In this document: in pieces, positions 17,318-24,318 of the stretch
How the letters are laid out: every line of letters starts with the position of its first letter
Numbering within the stretch: the stretch's first letter is position 1
DNA from: Pseudomonadota bacterium
GTDB lineage: Bacteria > Pseudomonadota > Alphaproteobacteria > Rhizobiales > Xanthobacteraceae
Direction of reading: 5' to 3'
DNA length: 64,000 bases
NCBI GenBank assembly: GCA_023404675.1
Contig: JAEYAW010000031.1
Location: forward strand, 614,072-678,071
Translations under genes and position numbers: made by a program
Notes under the pieces: generated by a model
Told to the model about the DNA's origin: nothing
Seen by the model: the letters and a program-made list of their open reading frames with translations, nothing else
Databases searched by the model: none

Positions 17318-19063
17318 ATGTACTACAGCAAGGGCAATTACGAAGCCTTCGCCCGCCCGCGCAAGCCGGCGGGTGTTGACCGGAAATCCGCATGGCTGGT
17401 CGGAGGGGGCCTCGCCTCGCTCGCCGCGGCCGCATTTCTGGTGCGCGACGGGCAGATGGCGGGCGAGCGCATCACCATTCTCGAAGCCTCGGCCATGGGC
17501 GGCGGCGCGCTCGATGGCGCGGGAGATGCCGAGACCGGCTGGCTGATTCGCGGCGGCCGGGAAATGGAAGATCATTTCGAGTGTCTGTGGGATCTCTATC
17601 GCTCGATTCCCTCGCTGGAGATCGAGGGCGGGTCGGTGCTGGACGAGTTCTATTGGCTCAACAAGGACGACCCGAACTTCTCCCTGCAGCGCGCGACCAT
17701 CAATCAGGGGCAGGACGCGAGGACGGGCATGAACTTCACGCTCACGTCTCGGGCGCGCAAGGAACTGATCGAGCTGGTGCTCGCCCTGCCCGAGCAGCTC
17801 TACGACAAGCGCATCAACGAGGTGCTCGGCGAGGACTTTCTCGCATCGAACTTCTGGCTCTACTGGCGCACCATGTTCGCTTTCGAGGAATGGCACAGCG
17901 CGCTGGAAATGAAGCTCTATGTGCAGCGCTTCATTCATCACATCGACGGGCTGCCGGATTTCAGCGCGCTCAAATTCACGAAGTACAATCAGTATGAATC
18001 CCTGGTGGAGCCGCTGATCGCATGGCTGCGCCGGCATGACGTAAAAATCCAGTTCGATACCCAGGTGATGAACGTGCGGATCGAGACCACAGCAGACCGC
18101 AAGCTGGCCCGCCGCATCGACTGGATTCAGGGAGGCCGGACCGGCGGCGTCGACCTCACCGAGAACGATCTCGTTTTCGTCACCAACGGGTCGCTGGTGG
18201 AAAACTCTGTGTGGGGCGACCATCACACGCCCGCGGCATTCGATCCCGTCGTGCGCGATGGCGGAAGCTGGCACCTGTGGCGCAACATCGCCGCGCAGGA
18301 TCCCGCCTTCGGCAAGCCGGACAAGTTCTGCACCTTCCCCGAACAGTCGCAATGGGCGTCCGCCTCCATCACCACCCTCGACCCGCGCATTCCGGCCTAT
18401 ATCGAGAAGATCGCGCAGCGACCGACCCGCAGCGGCAAGGTCGTCACCGGCGGCATCGTCAGCGCCCGCGACTCGTCCTGGCTGCTGAGCTGGACCGTGA
18501 ACCGCCAGCCGCATTTCCGGAAGCAGCCGCCCCACCAGACCGTGATCTGGTTCTACAGCCTGTTCACGGACCGGCCCGGCGATTACGTGAAGAAGCCGAT
18601 GCGCGATTGCACCGGCGAGGAGATCACGCGCGAGTGGCTGTATCACCTCGGCGTGCCGGCCGATCAGATCGACGACCTCGCCGCGACGGGGGCGATCACC
18701 CGCCCCTGCATGATGCCGTTCATCACGGCGTTCTTTCTGCCCCGCACCGGCACGGACCGACCGAAGGTGGTGCCGGACGGCGCGAAGAACTTTGCCTTCA
18801 TCGGTCAGTTCGCGGAATCGACGCGCGACTGCATCTTCACCACCGAATATTCGGTCCGCACCGGCATGGAGGCGGTCTATCAGCTTCTCGATGTCGAACG
18901 CGGGGTGCCTGAGGTGTTCGGCTCGGTCTACGACGTGCGCGAACTGATCAAGTCCACGGTCTTCCTGCGCGACCGCAAGAAGCTGCCGATTCCGCGCTTC
19001 GCCAAACGCTATGTGGAGAAAACCATCGTCGGCCGCCTACTTGAGGAGCACGGCCTGATCTGA
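17318..19063 (+). CDS. Oleate hydratase / MCRA-family FAD protein
   Basis: A 581-residue protein starting MYYSKGNYEAFARP, the typical start of myosin-cross-reactive-antigen family proteins. Then come the FAD-binding LVGGGLASLAAAAFLVRDG, ILEAS, GGALDGAG and GGREMEDHFEC. Family members hydrate the cis-9 double bond of oleate to 10-hydroxystearate using FAD structurally. ATG 17318 has GGGAAGGA upstream; the frame is open back to 17150 but that part is not family-like. It probably modifies host or environmental unsaturated fatty acids or detoxifies them. It stands alone, divergent from the Adc-like gene. Confidence 0.93.
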   Translation: MYYSKGNYEAFARPRKPAGVDRKSAWLVGGGLASLAAAAFLVRDGQMAGERITILEASAMGGGALDGAGDAETGWLIRGGREMEDHFECLWDLYRSIPSLEIEGGSVLDEFYWLNKDDPNFSLQRATINQGQDARTGMNFTLTSRARKELIELVLALPEQLYDKRINEVLGEDFLASNFWLYWRTMFAFEEWHSALEMKLYVQRFIHHIDGLPDFSALKFTKYNQYESLVEPLIAWLRRHDVKIQFDTQVMNVRIETTADRKLARRIDWIQGGRTGGVDLTENDLVFVTNGSLVENSVWGDHHTPAAFDPVVRDGGSWHLWRNIAAQDPAFGKPDKFCTFPEQSQWASASITTLDPRIPAYIEKIAQRPTRSGKVVTGGIVSARDSSWLLSWTVNRQPHFRKQPPHQTVIWFYSLFTDRPGDYVKKPMRDCTGEEITREWLYHLGVPADQIDDLAATGAITRPCMMPFITAFFLPRTGTDRPKVVPDGAKNFAFIGQFAESTRDCIFTTEYSVRTGMEAVYQLLDVERGVPEVFGSVYDVRELIKSTVFLRDRKKLPIPRFAKRYVEKTIVGRLLEEHGLI

Positions 19064-19103
19064 CGGGCGGGAGCCCCGAAACAGTGAATCCGATCCGCTT
19101 GAA

Positions 19104-19147
19104 GCATGATCCGAGAGGCGAGGTCCGGTTGCCGGACAGGATCATGC
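19104..19147. repeat. Dispersed palindromic repeat, family B, copy 1
   Basis: A nested palindrome: outer arms GCATGATCC (19104-19112) and GGATCATGC (19139-19147), inner arms TCCGG-TTG-CCGGA (19124-19136). A 45-bp relative lies at 43408-43452. A second weak stem (AAAGTC 19161-19166 with GACTTT 19188-19193) follows at the convergent gene ends. It may help end transcription of the flanking convergent genes. Confidence 0.7.
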
Positions 19148-19191
19148 GCTCGAAATAGCTAAAGTCAGATCCAGCGAAGCTGAAACCGACT

Positions 19192-20007
19192 TTAGCGGAT
19201 CGGATTGATCGCCTCGAATACCGATTTGGCGGCGGACAGGACATCGTCGGCCACCGTGGTCGGCTTCGGCGGGGGAGCCGGCGCGACCGGGTGGAGATCG
19301 AGCGGCGGGGCGTTGGACGCCACCGGAATTTCCACGGGCGGCATCGGCGGCAAGCCACCGCCATCCCCCTGTCGCGGATTCATGCTGGCAGCCTTCACGT
19401 CGCGATCGTTGGCCAGCGACGGCATGACCACAACGGGCGGCGGCAACGGCTGCATCGAGGGCCCCTGCGTCGCAAGACTGGCCGGGACTGCCGCCCCGGC
19501 ATTGGTGGCGGCCACGGGACCGGACACGGCGGGCTGCGCCGGCTTGTCCGGCTGCGCGTGGACGGTCACCTGAACTGACGTCTCCGGCGGATGCGGCTGG
19601 GCCGCCGGCTGGGCGGCGGGGGTCAGCCGCAGCCGCTCGATCACGGCGCGCGCCATCGCGGTGGCATCGCGCTTGTCGTCGGCTGACTTCTCGCGGGCAG
19701 GCGCGGACGCCTGCTTGCGCTGCGCGTCCATCGGTTCGGGCCGGGCCGGCGCAGCCGTCTCCGGGGAGGCCGGCCGAAGCGGCGGCGCAATCGCGCTGGT
19801 CGCCTCGGGCGCAGTTTCGGCTGTGGCGGGCTCGGCAGCCGCCTGCTGTTCGGCTGATGCTGCCCTGGAGGCTGCGGCAGCCTGCGCGGCACGGTCCTGT
19901 TGCGCCTTGGGAACGATGTAATAATTGACAATGTACGCGCCGATCAGCGTCGCGACGAGCGACGGCATGATCTGAAGCACGAATTTTGAGACGAAGCGCA
20001 AAATCAT
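19192..20007 (-). CDS. Membrane-anchored Ala/Pro-rich protein of unknown function
   Basis: A 271-residue protein with one N-terminal hydrophobic segment (FVLQIMPSLVATLIGAYIVNYYIV, about residues 8-30), then a long Ala/Pro/Gln-rich disordered region and a short C-terminal helix (VADDVLSAAKSVFEAINPIR). ATG 20007 is chosen; 28 upstream residues to 20091 are not convincing. The layout, one membrane anchor and a periplasmic or cytoplasmic proline-rich arm, recalls envelope-spanning or TonB-like spacers, but no TonB C-terminal domain is present. It lies downstream of pntB on the same strand with a 136-bp gap. No function is assigned. Confidence 0.7.
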   Translation of the reverse strand: MILRFVSKFVLQIMPSLVATLIGAYIVNYYIVPKAQQDRAAQAAAASRAASAEQQAAAEPATAETAPEATSAIAPPLRPASPETAAPARPEPMDAQRKQASAPAREKSADDKRDATAMARAVIERLRLTPAAQPAAQPHPPETSVQVTVHAQPDKPAQPAVSGPVAATNAGAAVPASLATQGPSMQPLPPPVVVMPSLANDRDVKAASMNPRQGDGGGLPPMPPVEIPVASNAPPLDLHPVAPAPPPKPTTVADDVLSAAKSVFEAINPIR

Positions 20008-20143
20008 GGACCGGCCCTTTTCCCCACCATGACATGACTGGCATTTTGGGCCGATTGAGGGATCAACTGCGACGGATCGGTGGCAGAGCATTGCCCGGCG
20101 GGGATAAATCGCCGCCAGGCCACACTCCTGCGCTCGGCCGCGA

Positions 20144-21544
20144 TCACATCGCCTTGACGATGTTCTCGGTCATCTTCTTGGCGTCGCCGAGCAGCATCAT
20201 CGTGTTGTCCCGGTAGAACAGCGGATTGTCGATGCCGGCATAGCCGGACGCCAGCGAGCGCTTGATGAACATCACCGTGCCCGCCTTCCACACCTGCAGC
20301 ACCGGCATGCCGTAGATCGGCGAGGACGGATCTTCCTCGGCTGCCGGGTTGGTGACGTCGTTGGCGCCGATCACGAAGGCGACGTCGGCCTGGGCGAACT
20401 CGGAGTTGATATCCTCCAGCTCGAACACCTCGTCGTAAGGCACGTTGGCCTCGGCCAGCAGCACGTTCATGTGGCCCGGCATGCGGCCCGCCACCGGATG
20501 GATGGCGTATTTCACCTCGACGCCTTCCTTCTTCAGCGTGTCGGCCATCTCGCGCAGGGCGTGCTGAGCCTGCGCCACGGCCATGCCGTAGCCCGGCACG
20601 ATGATGACCTTCTGGGCGTTCTTCATGATGAAGGCCGCGTCATCCGCCGAGCCGAGCTTGACCGGCCGCGCTTCTCCGCCGCCGCCCGCAGCCGCCGCGG
20701 CGGTCTCGCCGCCGAACCCGCCGAGGATCACCGAGATGAACGAGCGGTTCATGGCGTGGCACATGATGTAGGACAGGATCGCGCCGGAGGAGCCGACCAG
20801 CGCGCCGGTGATGATCAGCGCCGAGTTGCCCAGCGTGAAGCCGATGCCCGCCGCCGCCCAGCCGGAATAGGAATTCAGCATCGAGATCACGACCGGCATG
20901 TCCGCGCCGCCGATCGGGATGATGAGCAGGCCGCCCAGCACCAGCGCGATGATGGTGATCAGCCAGAAATCCATCTGGCTGCCGGAATGCACCAGCCCGA
21001 AGATGAAGAACAGCAGCGCCAGCCCCAGCACGATATTGATGATGTGGCGGCCGGGCAGGATGATCGGCGCGCCGCTCATGCGGCCGGACAGCTTGAGGAA
21101 GGCGATCACCGAGCCGGTGAAGGTCAGCGCGCCGATGGCGACGCCCAGCGACATCTCGACGAGGCTCGCACCATGGATGTTGCCCGGCGTGCCGATATCG
21201 AAGGCCTCCGGTGCATAGAACGCGCCCGCCGCGACCAGCACCGCCGCAAGACCCACCAGCGAATGGAAGGCCGCGACCAGTTCCGGCATCGAGGTCATCG
21301 GCACGCGGCGGGCGATCACCGCGCCGATCCCGCCGCCGATGGCGACGCCGAGGACGACCAGCACCCAGCCGAGGATGTCGGCGGGCGGATGCGCGGCAAG
21401 CGTTGTGGCGACCGCGATCGCCATGCCGGCCATGCCGAAGAAATTGCCTTGGCGGCTGGTCGCCGGGCTCGACAGGCCGCGCAGCGACAGAATGAACAGC
21501 ACGCCTGCGATCAGGTACAGCAGCGCTGAAAGATTGGCGTTCAT
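20144..21544 (-). CDS. pntB: NAD(P) transhydrogenase subunit beta
   Basis: A 466-residue membrane protein. The N-terminal two thirds are about nine hydrophobic segments with GNFFGMAGM and GGGIGAVIARRV. The C-terminal NADP(H)-binding domain (dIII) shows IIVPGYGMAVAQAQHAL, AIHPVAGRMPGHMNVLLAEA and VIGANDVTNPAA. Together with the two alpha polypeptides it couples hydride transfer from NADH to NADP+ with inward proton movement, supplying NADPH. Start ATG 21544 is fixed by the family N-terminus MNANLSALL; the frame continues upstream only through a palindromic repeat. It is third in the pnt operon. Confidence 0.97.
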   Translation of the reverse strand: MNANLSALLYLIAGVLFILSLRGLSSPATSRQGNFFGMAGMAIAVATTLAAHPPADILGWVLVVLGVAIGGGIGAVIARRVPMTSMPELVAAFHSLVGLAAVLVAAGAFYAPEAFDIGTPGNIHGASLVEMSLGVAIGALTFTGSVIAFLKLSGRMSGAPIILPGRHIINIVLGLALLFFIFGLVHSGSQMDFWLITIIALVLGGLLIIPIGGADMPVVISMLNSYSGWAAAGIGFTLGNSALIITGALVGSSGAILSYIMCHAMNRSFISVILGGFGGETAAAAAGGGGEARPVKLGSADDAAFIMKNAQKVIIVPGYGMAVAQAQHALREMADTLKKEGVEVKYAIHPVAGRMPGHMNVLLAEANVPYDEVFELEDINSEFAQADVAFVIGANDVTNPAAEEDPSSPIYGMPVLQVWKAGTVMFIKRSLASGYAGIDNPLFYRDNTMMLLGDAKKMTENIVKAM

Positions 21545-21573
21545 GATGGATCGGTCCCCCAGGCACCGCGTCA

Positions 21574-21649
21574 TGCCCGGCCTTGTGCCGGGCATCCACG
21601 TCTCAGGCTGAAAGCCCTTGTCGTGGATGGCCGGGTCGAGCCCGGCCAT
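21574..21649. repeat. Palindromic repeat between pntAB and pntB
   Basis: Three stems lie in about 75 bp: TGCCCGG/CCGGGCA (21574-21580, 21588-21594), CATCCACG/CGTGGATG (21593-21600, 21622-21629) and ATGGCCGGG-N5-CCCGGCCAT (21627-21649). This resembles a common dispersed palindrome of Bradyrhizobium-group genomes, whose translation produces recurrent false peptides such as MAGLDPAIHD. Being inside an operon, it could act as an mRNA-stability or processing element. Confidence 0.75.
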
Positions 21650-21690
21650 GACGGCAAGAATTCAAGCCGTCAGTTAAATACAAGCGTCGT

Positions 21691-22008
21691 TCACTTCTGC
21701 TTTTTCTTGTACATCGCCAGCATGCGCTGGGTGACGAGGAAGCCGCCGAAGATATTGATGCAGGCAAAGATCAGCGCGACGAAGCCGAAGGCGCGCGCCC
21801 ATCCCGAGCCGTTCGAAGTCATCGCCACGCCGACTGCGAGCAGCGCGCCGACCACGATCACCGAGGAGATCGCGTTGGTCACGCTCATCAACGGCGTATG
21901 CAGCGCGGGCGTCACCGACCACACCACGAAGTAGCCGACGAAAACGGCCAGCACGAAGATCGAAAGCCGGAAGACGAACGGGTCCACGGCGGTTGCGATA
22001 TGGTCCAT
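21691..22008 (-). CDS. pntAB: NAD(P) transhydrogenase subunit alpha, membrane part (PntAB)
   Basis: A 105-residue protein with three hydrophobic helices (LSIFVLAVFVGYFVVWSV, SSVIVVGALLAVGVAM, FGFVALIFACINIFGGFLV) and the ending MLAMYKKKQK. It corresponds to the C-terminal membrane portion of E. coli PntA, encoded separately here as in many alphaproteobacteria. The SVTPALHTPLMSVTNAIS segment is the family signature. It is separated by 10 bp from pntAA and by the palindromic repeat from pntB. Confidence 0.96.
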   Translation of the reverse strand: MDHIATAVDPFVFRLSIFVLAVFVGYFVVWSVTPALHTPLMSVTNAISSVIVVGALLAVGVAMTSNGSGWARAFGFVALIFACINIFGGFLVTQRMLAMYKKKQK

Positions 22009-22018
22009 GGCGGCCCCC

Positions 22019-23149
22019 TCAGGCAGTCTTGGGCTGGAAATTCGGATGGATGACCGCGCCGTCCTTCGTCAGCGCCGTCGCCTTGACGAGTTCGTCGTCC
22101 CACTTCACGTCGAGCGCCTTGGTCGCCTTGTCGACCAGCGTCTCGATGAACGAGAACAGGTTGCGGGCGTAGAGATTGGACGCCGAGGCGGCGACGCGGC
22201 CCGCCAGATTCGGAAAGCCGACGATCCTGATTCCGTCGAGATCGACGACCTCGCCGGCCTTCGCGCCCTCGACATTGCCGCCGCGCTCGATGGCCAGATC
22301 CACCAGCACCGAGCCCGGCTTCATCGACTTCACCATATCGAGGCTGACGAGGCGCGGCGCGGGCCGGCCGGGGATCAGCGCCGTGGTGATGACGATGTCC
22401 TGCTTCTTGATATGCTCGGCCGTCAGCGCCGCCTGCTTGGCCTGGTATTCTTTCGACATTTCCTTGGCGTATCCGCCGGCGGTCTCGGCCTGCTTGAACT
22501 CCTCGTCCTCGACCGCGATGAATTTCGCGCCGAGCGACTCGACCTGCTCCTTCACCGCCGGACGCACGTCGGTGGCCGTCACGATTGCGCCAAGGCGGCG
22601 CGCGGTGGCGATGGCCTGCAAGCCGGCGACGCCGACGCCCATCACGAACACCTTGGCCGCCGGCACGGTGCCCGCCGCCGTCATCATCATCGGAAAGGCC
22701 CGGCCGAACGCTTCGGCCGCCTCGATCACCGCCCGGTAGCCTGCGAGGTTGGCCTGCGACGACAGCACGTCCATCACCTGCGCGCGGGTGATGCGCGGCA
22801 TCAGCTCCATGGCGAAGGCGTTGACGCCCGCGTCCGCCATCGCCTTCAGTGCGGCGTCGTTGCCATAGGGGTCCATGATGGCGATGACCAGCGCGCCCTT
22901 CCTGTAACGAGCCAGCTCGCCGGCTTCCGGCCGCTTCACCTTGATGACGACATCGGCCCCGCTCACCGCATCCGCCGCGATGCTCGCGCCCGCGGCCTCG
23001 AATTCGGCATCCGGGATGCCGGACTTCACGCCCGCGCCGGGCTCGACGGCGATATCCGCGCCGAGCGCCTTGAACTTCTTGACGGTATCCGGCGTCGCGG
23101 CGACGCGCGGCTCGGCCGGGTCGATTTCCTTGGCAATCGCGATTTTCAT
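22019..23149 (-). CDS. pntAA: NAD(P) transhydrogenase subunit alpha, NAD-binding part (PntAA)
   Basis: A 376-residue soluble subunit (dI). It starts MKIAIAKEIDPAEPRVAATPDTVKKF as in alanine-dehydrogenase/PntA proteins, with RITRAQVMDVLSSQANLAGYRAV, the Rossmann glycine motif MGVGVAGLQAIATARRLGA and TALIPGRPAPRLV. It binds NADH and passes hydride to the NADP domain of PntB. The E. coli-type membrane tail is missing because it is encoded by pntAB. It is the first pnt gene; the small aa3-oxidase subunit gene is 67 bp upstream on the same strand. Confidence 0.97.
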   Translation of the reverse strand: MKIAIAKEIDPAEPRVAATPDTVKKFKALGADIAVEPGAGVKSGIPDAEFEAAGASIAADAVSGADVVIKVKRPEAGELARYRKGALVIAIMDPYGNDAALKAMADAGVNAFAMELMPRITRAQVMDVLSSQANLAGYRAVIEAAEAFGRAFPMMMTAAGTVPAAKVFVMGVGVAGLQAIATARRLGAIVTATDVRPAVKEQVESLGAKFIAVEDEEFKQAETAGGYAKEMSKEYQAKQAALTAEHIKKQDIVITTALIPGRPAPRLVSLDMVKSMKPGSVLVDLAIERGGNVEGAKAGEVVDLDGIRIVGFPNLAGRVAASASNLYARNLFSFIETLVDKATKALDVKWDDELVKATALTKDGAVIHPNFQPKTA

Positions 23150-23216
23150 GTGTGCTCCCGCAGCCGCAGGTCGCGGCCGTCAGAACCTGACGACTCAGTC
23201 CGGCGGCGCAAACGTT

Positions 23217-23369
23217 CTAGAGGAGGAAGATCGCCATCAATGCGACAATCACGATGACCGAAATGGTGCCCCACTTCATCAGCGCGAGAAACCCGAGATA
23301 GGTCGCCTCGTGCGCCGGATAGTCATTGCCGTCGGCGGTCGAATAGGCCACTTCCCCGTGGTCTGCCAT
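23217..23369 (-). CDS. aa3-type cytochrome c oxidase subunit IV (small bacterial subunit)
   Basis: A 50-residue protein: a hydrophilic N-terminus (MADHGEVAYSTADGNDYPAHEATYLGF) followed by one membrane helix (ISVIVIVALMAIFLL). This matches the bacterial aa3-oxidase subunit IV family, a single-helix accessory of the terminal oxidase. ATG 23369 has GGAGG-like bases upstream; a longer frame to 23450 is not family-like. It is located apart from the oxidase catalytic genes, just upstream of pntAA, which is a recurrent arrangement in this group. Confidence 0.88.
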   Translation of the reverse strand: MADHGEVAYSTADGNDYPAHEATYLGFLALMKWGTISVIVIVALMAIFLL

Positions 23370-23573
23370 GGTGCCCTCCTGTCCGGCCCGCCGCGTCCCC
23401 GAAAAGGCGCACGCTGGCCGCTCCCCGATTTGTTGCCGCCGGACGGCCATTTGTCCATCCGGCTCTTCATAAAAAGTCGTACGCGATTAGCGGAATTGCA
23501 CGCTCAGGGCAACGGCCTGTCTGTAGTGGAAAATGCTGCGCCGCATGGCGTTCCGACGATCGGCACACGCCCG

Positions 23574-23972
23574 TCAGGACCGGGGCCAGTTGTCCCGGAT
23601 CCAGCGCGTCAGGTTGGCCTCGCTCACCTCGCCCGCCGCGAGCGCGAGGATGATGGCCGTGGCTTGCGCCGGGTCGGGCGCGAAACCAATGCCGTTCGCA
23701 CGCAGGAAGACCATCATCGCCATAAAAGCGATCCGCTTGTTGCCATCGACAAAGGCGTGGTTTCGGGCAAGTCCGAACGCATAGGCTGCGGCCAATTCGG
23801 GAAAATCGGCCTGCTCGTATTGCCATTTGTTGACAGGGCGTTCGAGCGCAGACCGCAGCAGACCCTCGTCACGCAGCCCCGGCGCGCCGCCGAAGCGGCG
23901 CAACTGGCGCGCATGGATGGCGATGGCCTGATCGAACATGACCCACTGCGGCTCAGCAGGGGCACTCATCAT
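23574..23972 (-). CDS. doc: Doc-type toxin (death-on-curing, Fic fold)
   Basis: A 132-residue protein with the Fic/Doc signature NHAFVDGNKRIAF (His72 to Arg80). It matches Doc in length and in the N-terminal AIAIHARQLRRFGGAPGLRDEGLLRSALERP. Doc phosphorylates elongation factor Tu and halts translation; the classic motif is HPFxDGNKR, with Ala in place of Pro here. It lies 23 bp downstream of an AbrB-like antitoxin gene on the same strand, forming an antitoxin-first operon. Being Doc-like, kinase activity is expected rather than AMP transfer, given the shortened motif. Confidence 0.92.
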   Translation of the reverse strand: MMSAPAEPQWVMFDQAIAIHARQLRRFGGAPGLRDEGLLRSALERPVNKWQYEQADFPELAAAYAFGLARNHAFVDGNKRIAFMAMMVFLRANGIGFAPDPAQATAIILALAAGEVSEANLTRWIRDNWPRS

Positions 23973-23995
23973 TTTTCACCCAGAAGGAGCGGAAA

Positions 23996-24220
23996 CTATT
24001 TGGCCAGTTCCGCGAGCGTGTCACGGTACTCGTCCATCAGGCGATCGGCGATCTCTATCGCCCGGTCGAAGTCCGGATCATACGGCATTGCCTGAAAGCC
24101 GCCGCCCGGCAATTCCGTGATGTGCAGGGACTGTCCCCGCTTGAGATCGAGGCGCTGCATCAATTCGCGCGGCAGCAGAAGCCCATCGGAATTGCCGATC
24201 TTCTTGATCTCGATCTTCAT
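23996..24220 (-). CDS. AbrB/MazE-type antitoxin partner of the Doc toxin
   Basis: A 74-residue protein. Residues 1-45 (MKIEIKKIGNSDGLLLPREL, LKRGQSLHI) are the swapped-hairpin AbrB/SpoVT DNA-binding fold, and residues 50-74 form an acidic helix (FDRAIEIADRLMDEYRDTLAEL) suited to capping the toxin. It is first in the operon with the Doc toxin. The classic Doc partner is Phd; this pair joins a different antitoxin fold to the same toxin. The 9-bp inverted repeat upstream is a likely autoregulatory site. Confidence 0.88.
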   Translation of the reverse strand: MKIEIKKIGNSDGLLLPRELMQRLDLKRGQSLHITELPGGGFQAMPYDPDFDRAIEIADRLMDEYRDTLAELAK

Positions 24221-24269
24221 CGAACGTCTCCTGACGGCAATCGGCCCAAGCCACGCCGCCACCATATAC

Positions 24270-24310
24270 AACACATGTAGTACGAGACCATGTATCGTTC
24301 AACATGTGTT
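24270..24310. promoter_or_regulatory. Inverted repeat upstream of the toxin-antitoxin operon
   Basis: AACACATGT (24270-24278) and ACATGTGTT (24302-24310) are perfect 9-bp inverted arms 23 bp apart. A third CATGTA-like element lies between them (24289-24294). The site is 50-90 bp upstream of the antitoxin start, an expected operator location. The toxin-antitoxin genes read leftward; pepF reads leftward toward this site and ends at 24319. Confidence 0.5.
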
Positions 24311-24318
24311 TTACATCG

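Noticed and set aside
20471..21529. A 352-residue rightward frame opposite pntB
   Set aside because: Complement of a well-conserved gene; amino-acid composition is dominated by Arg, His, Gln and Asp as in other shadow frames.
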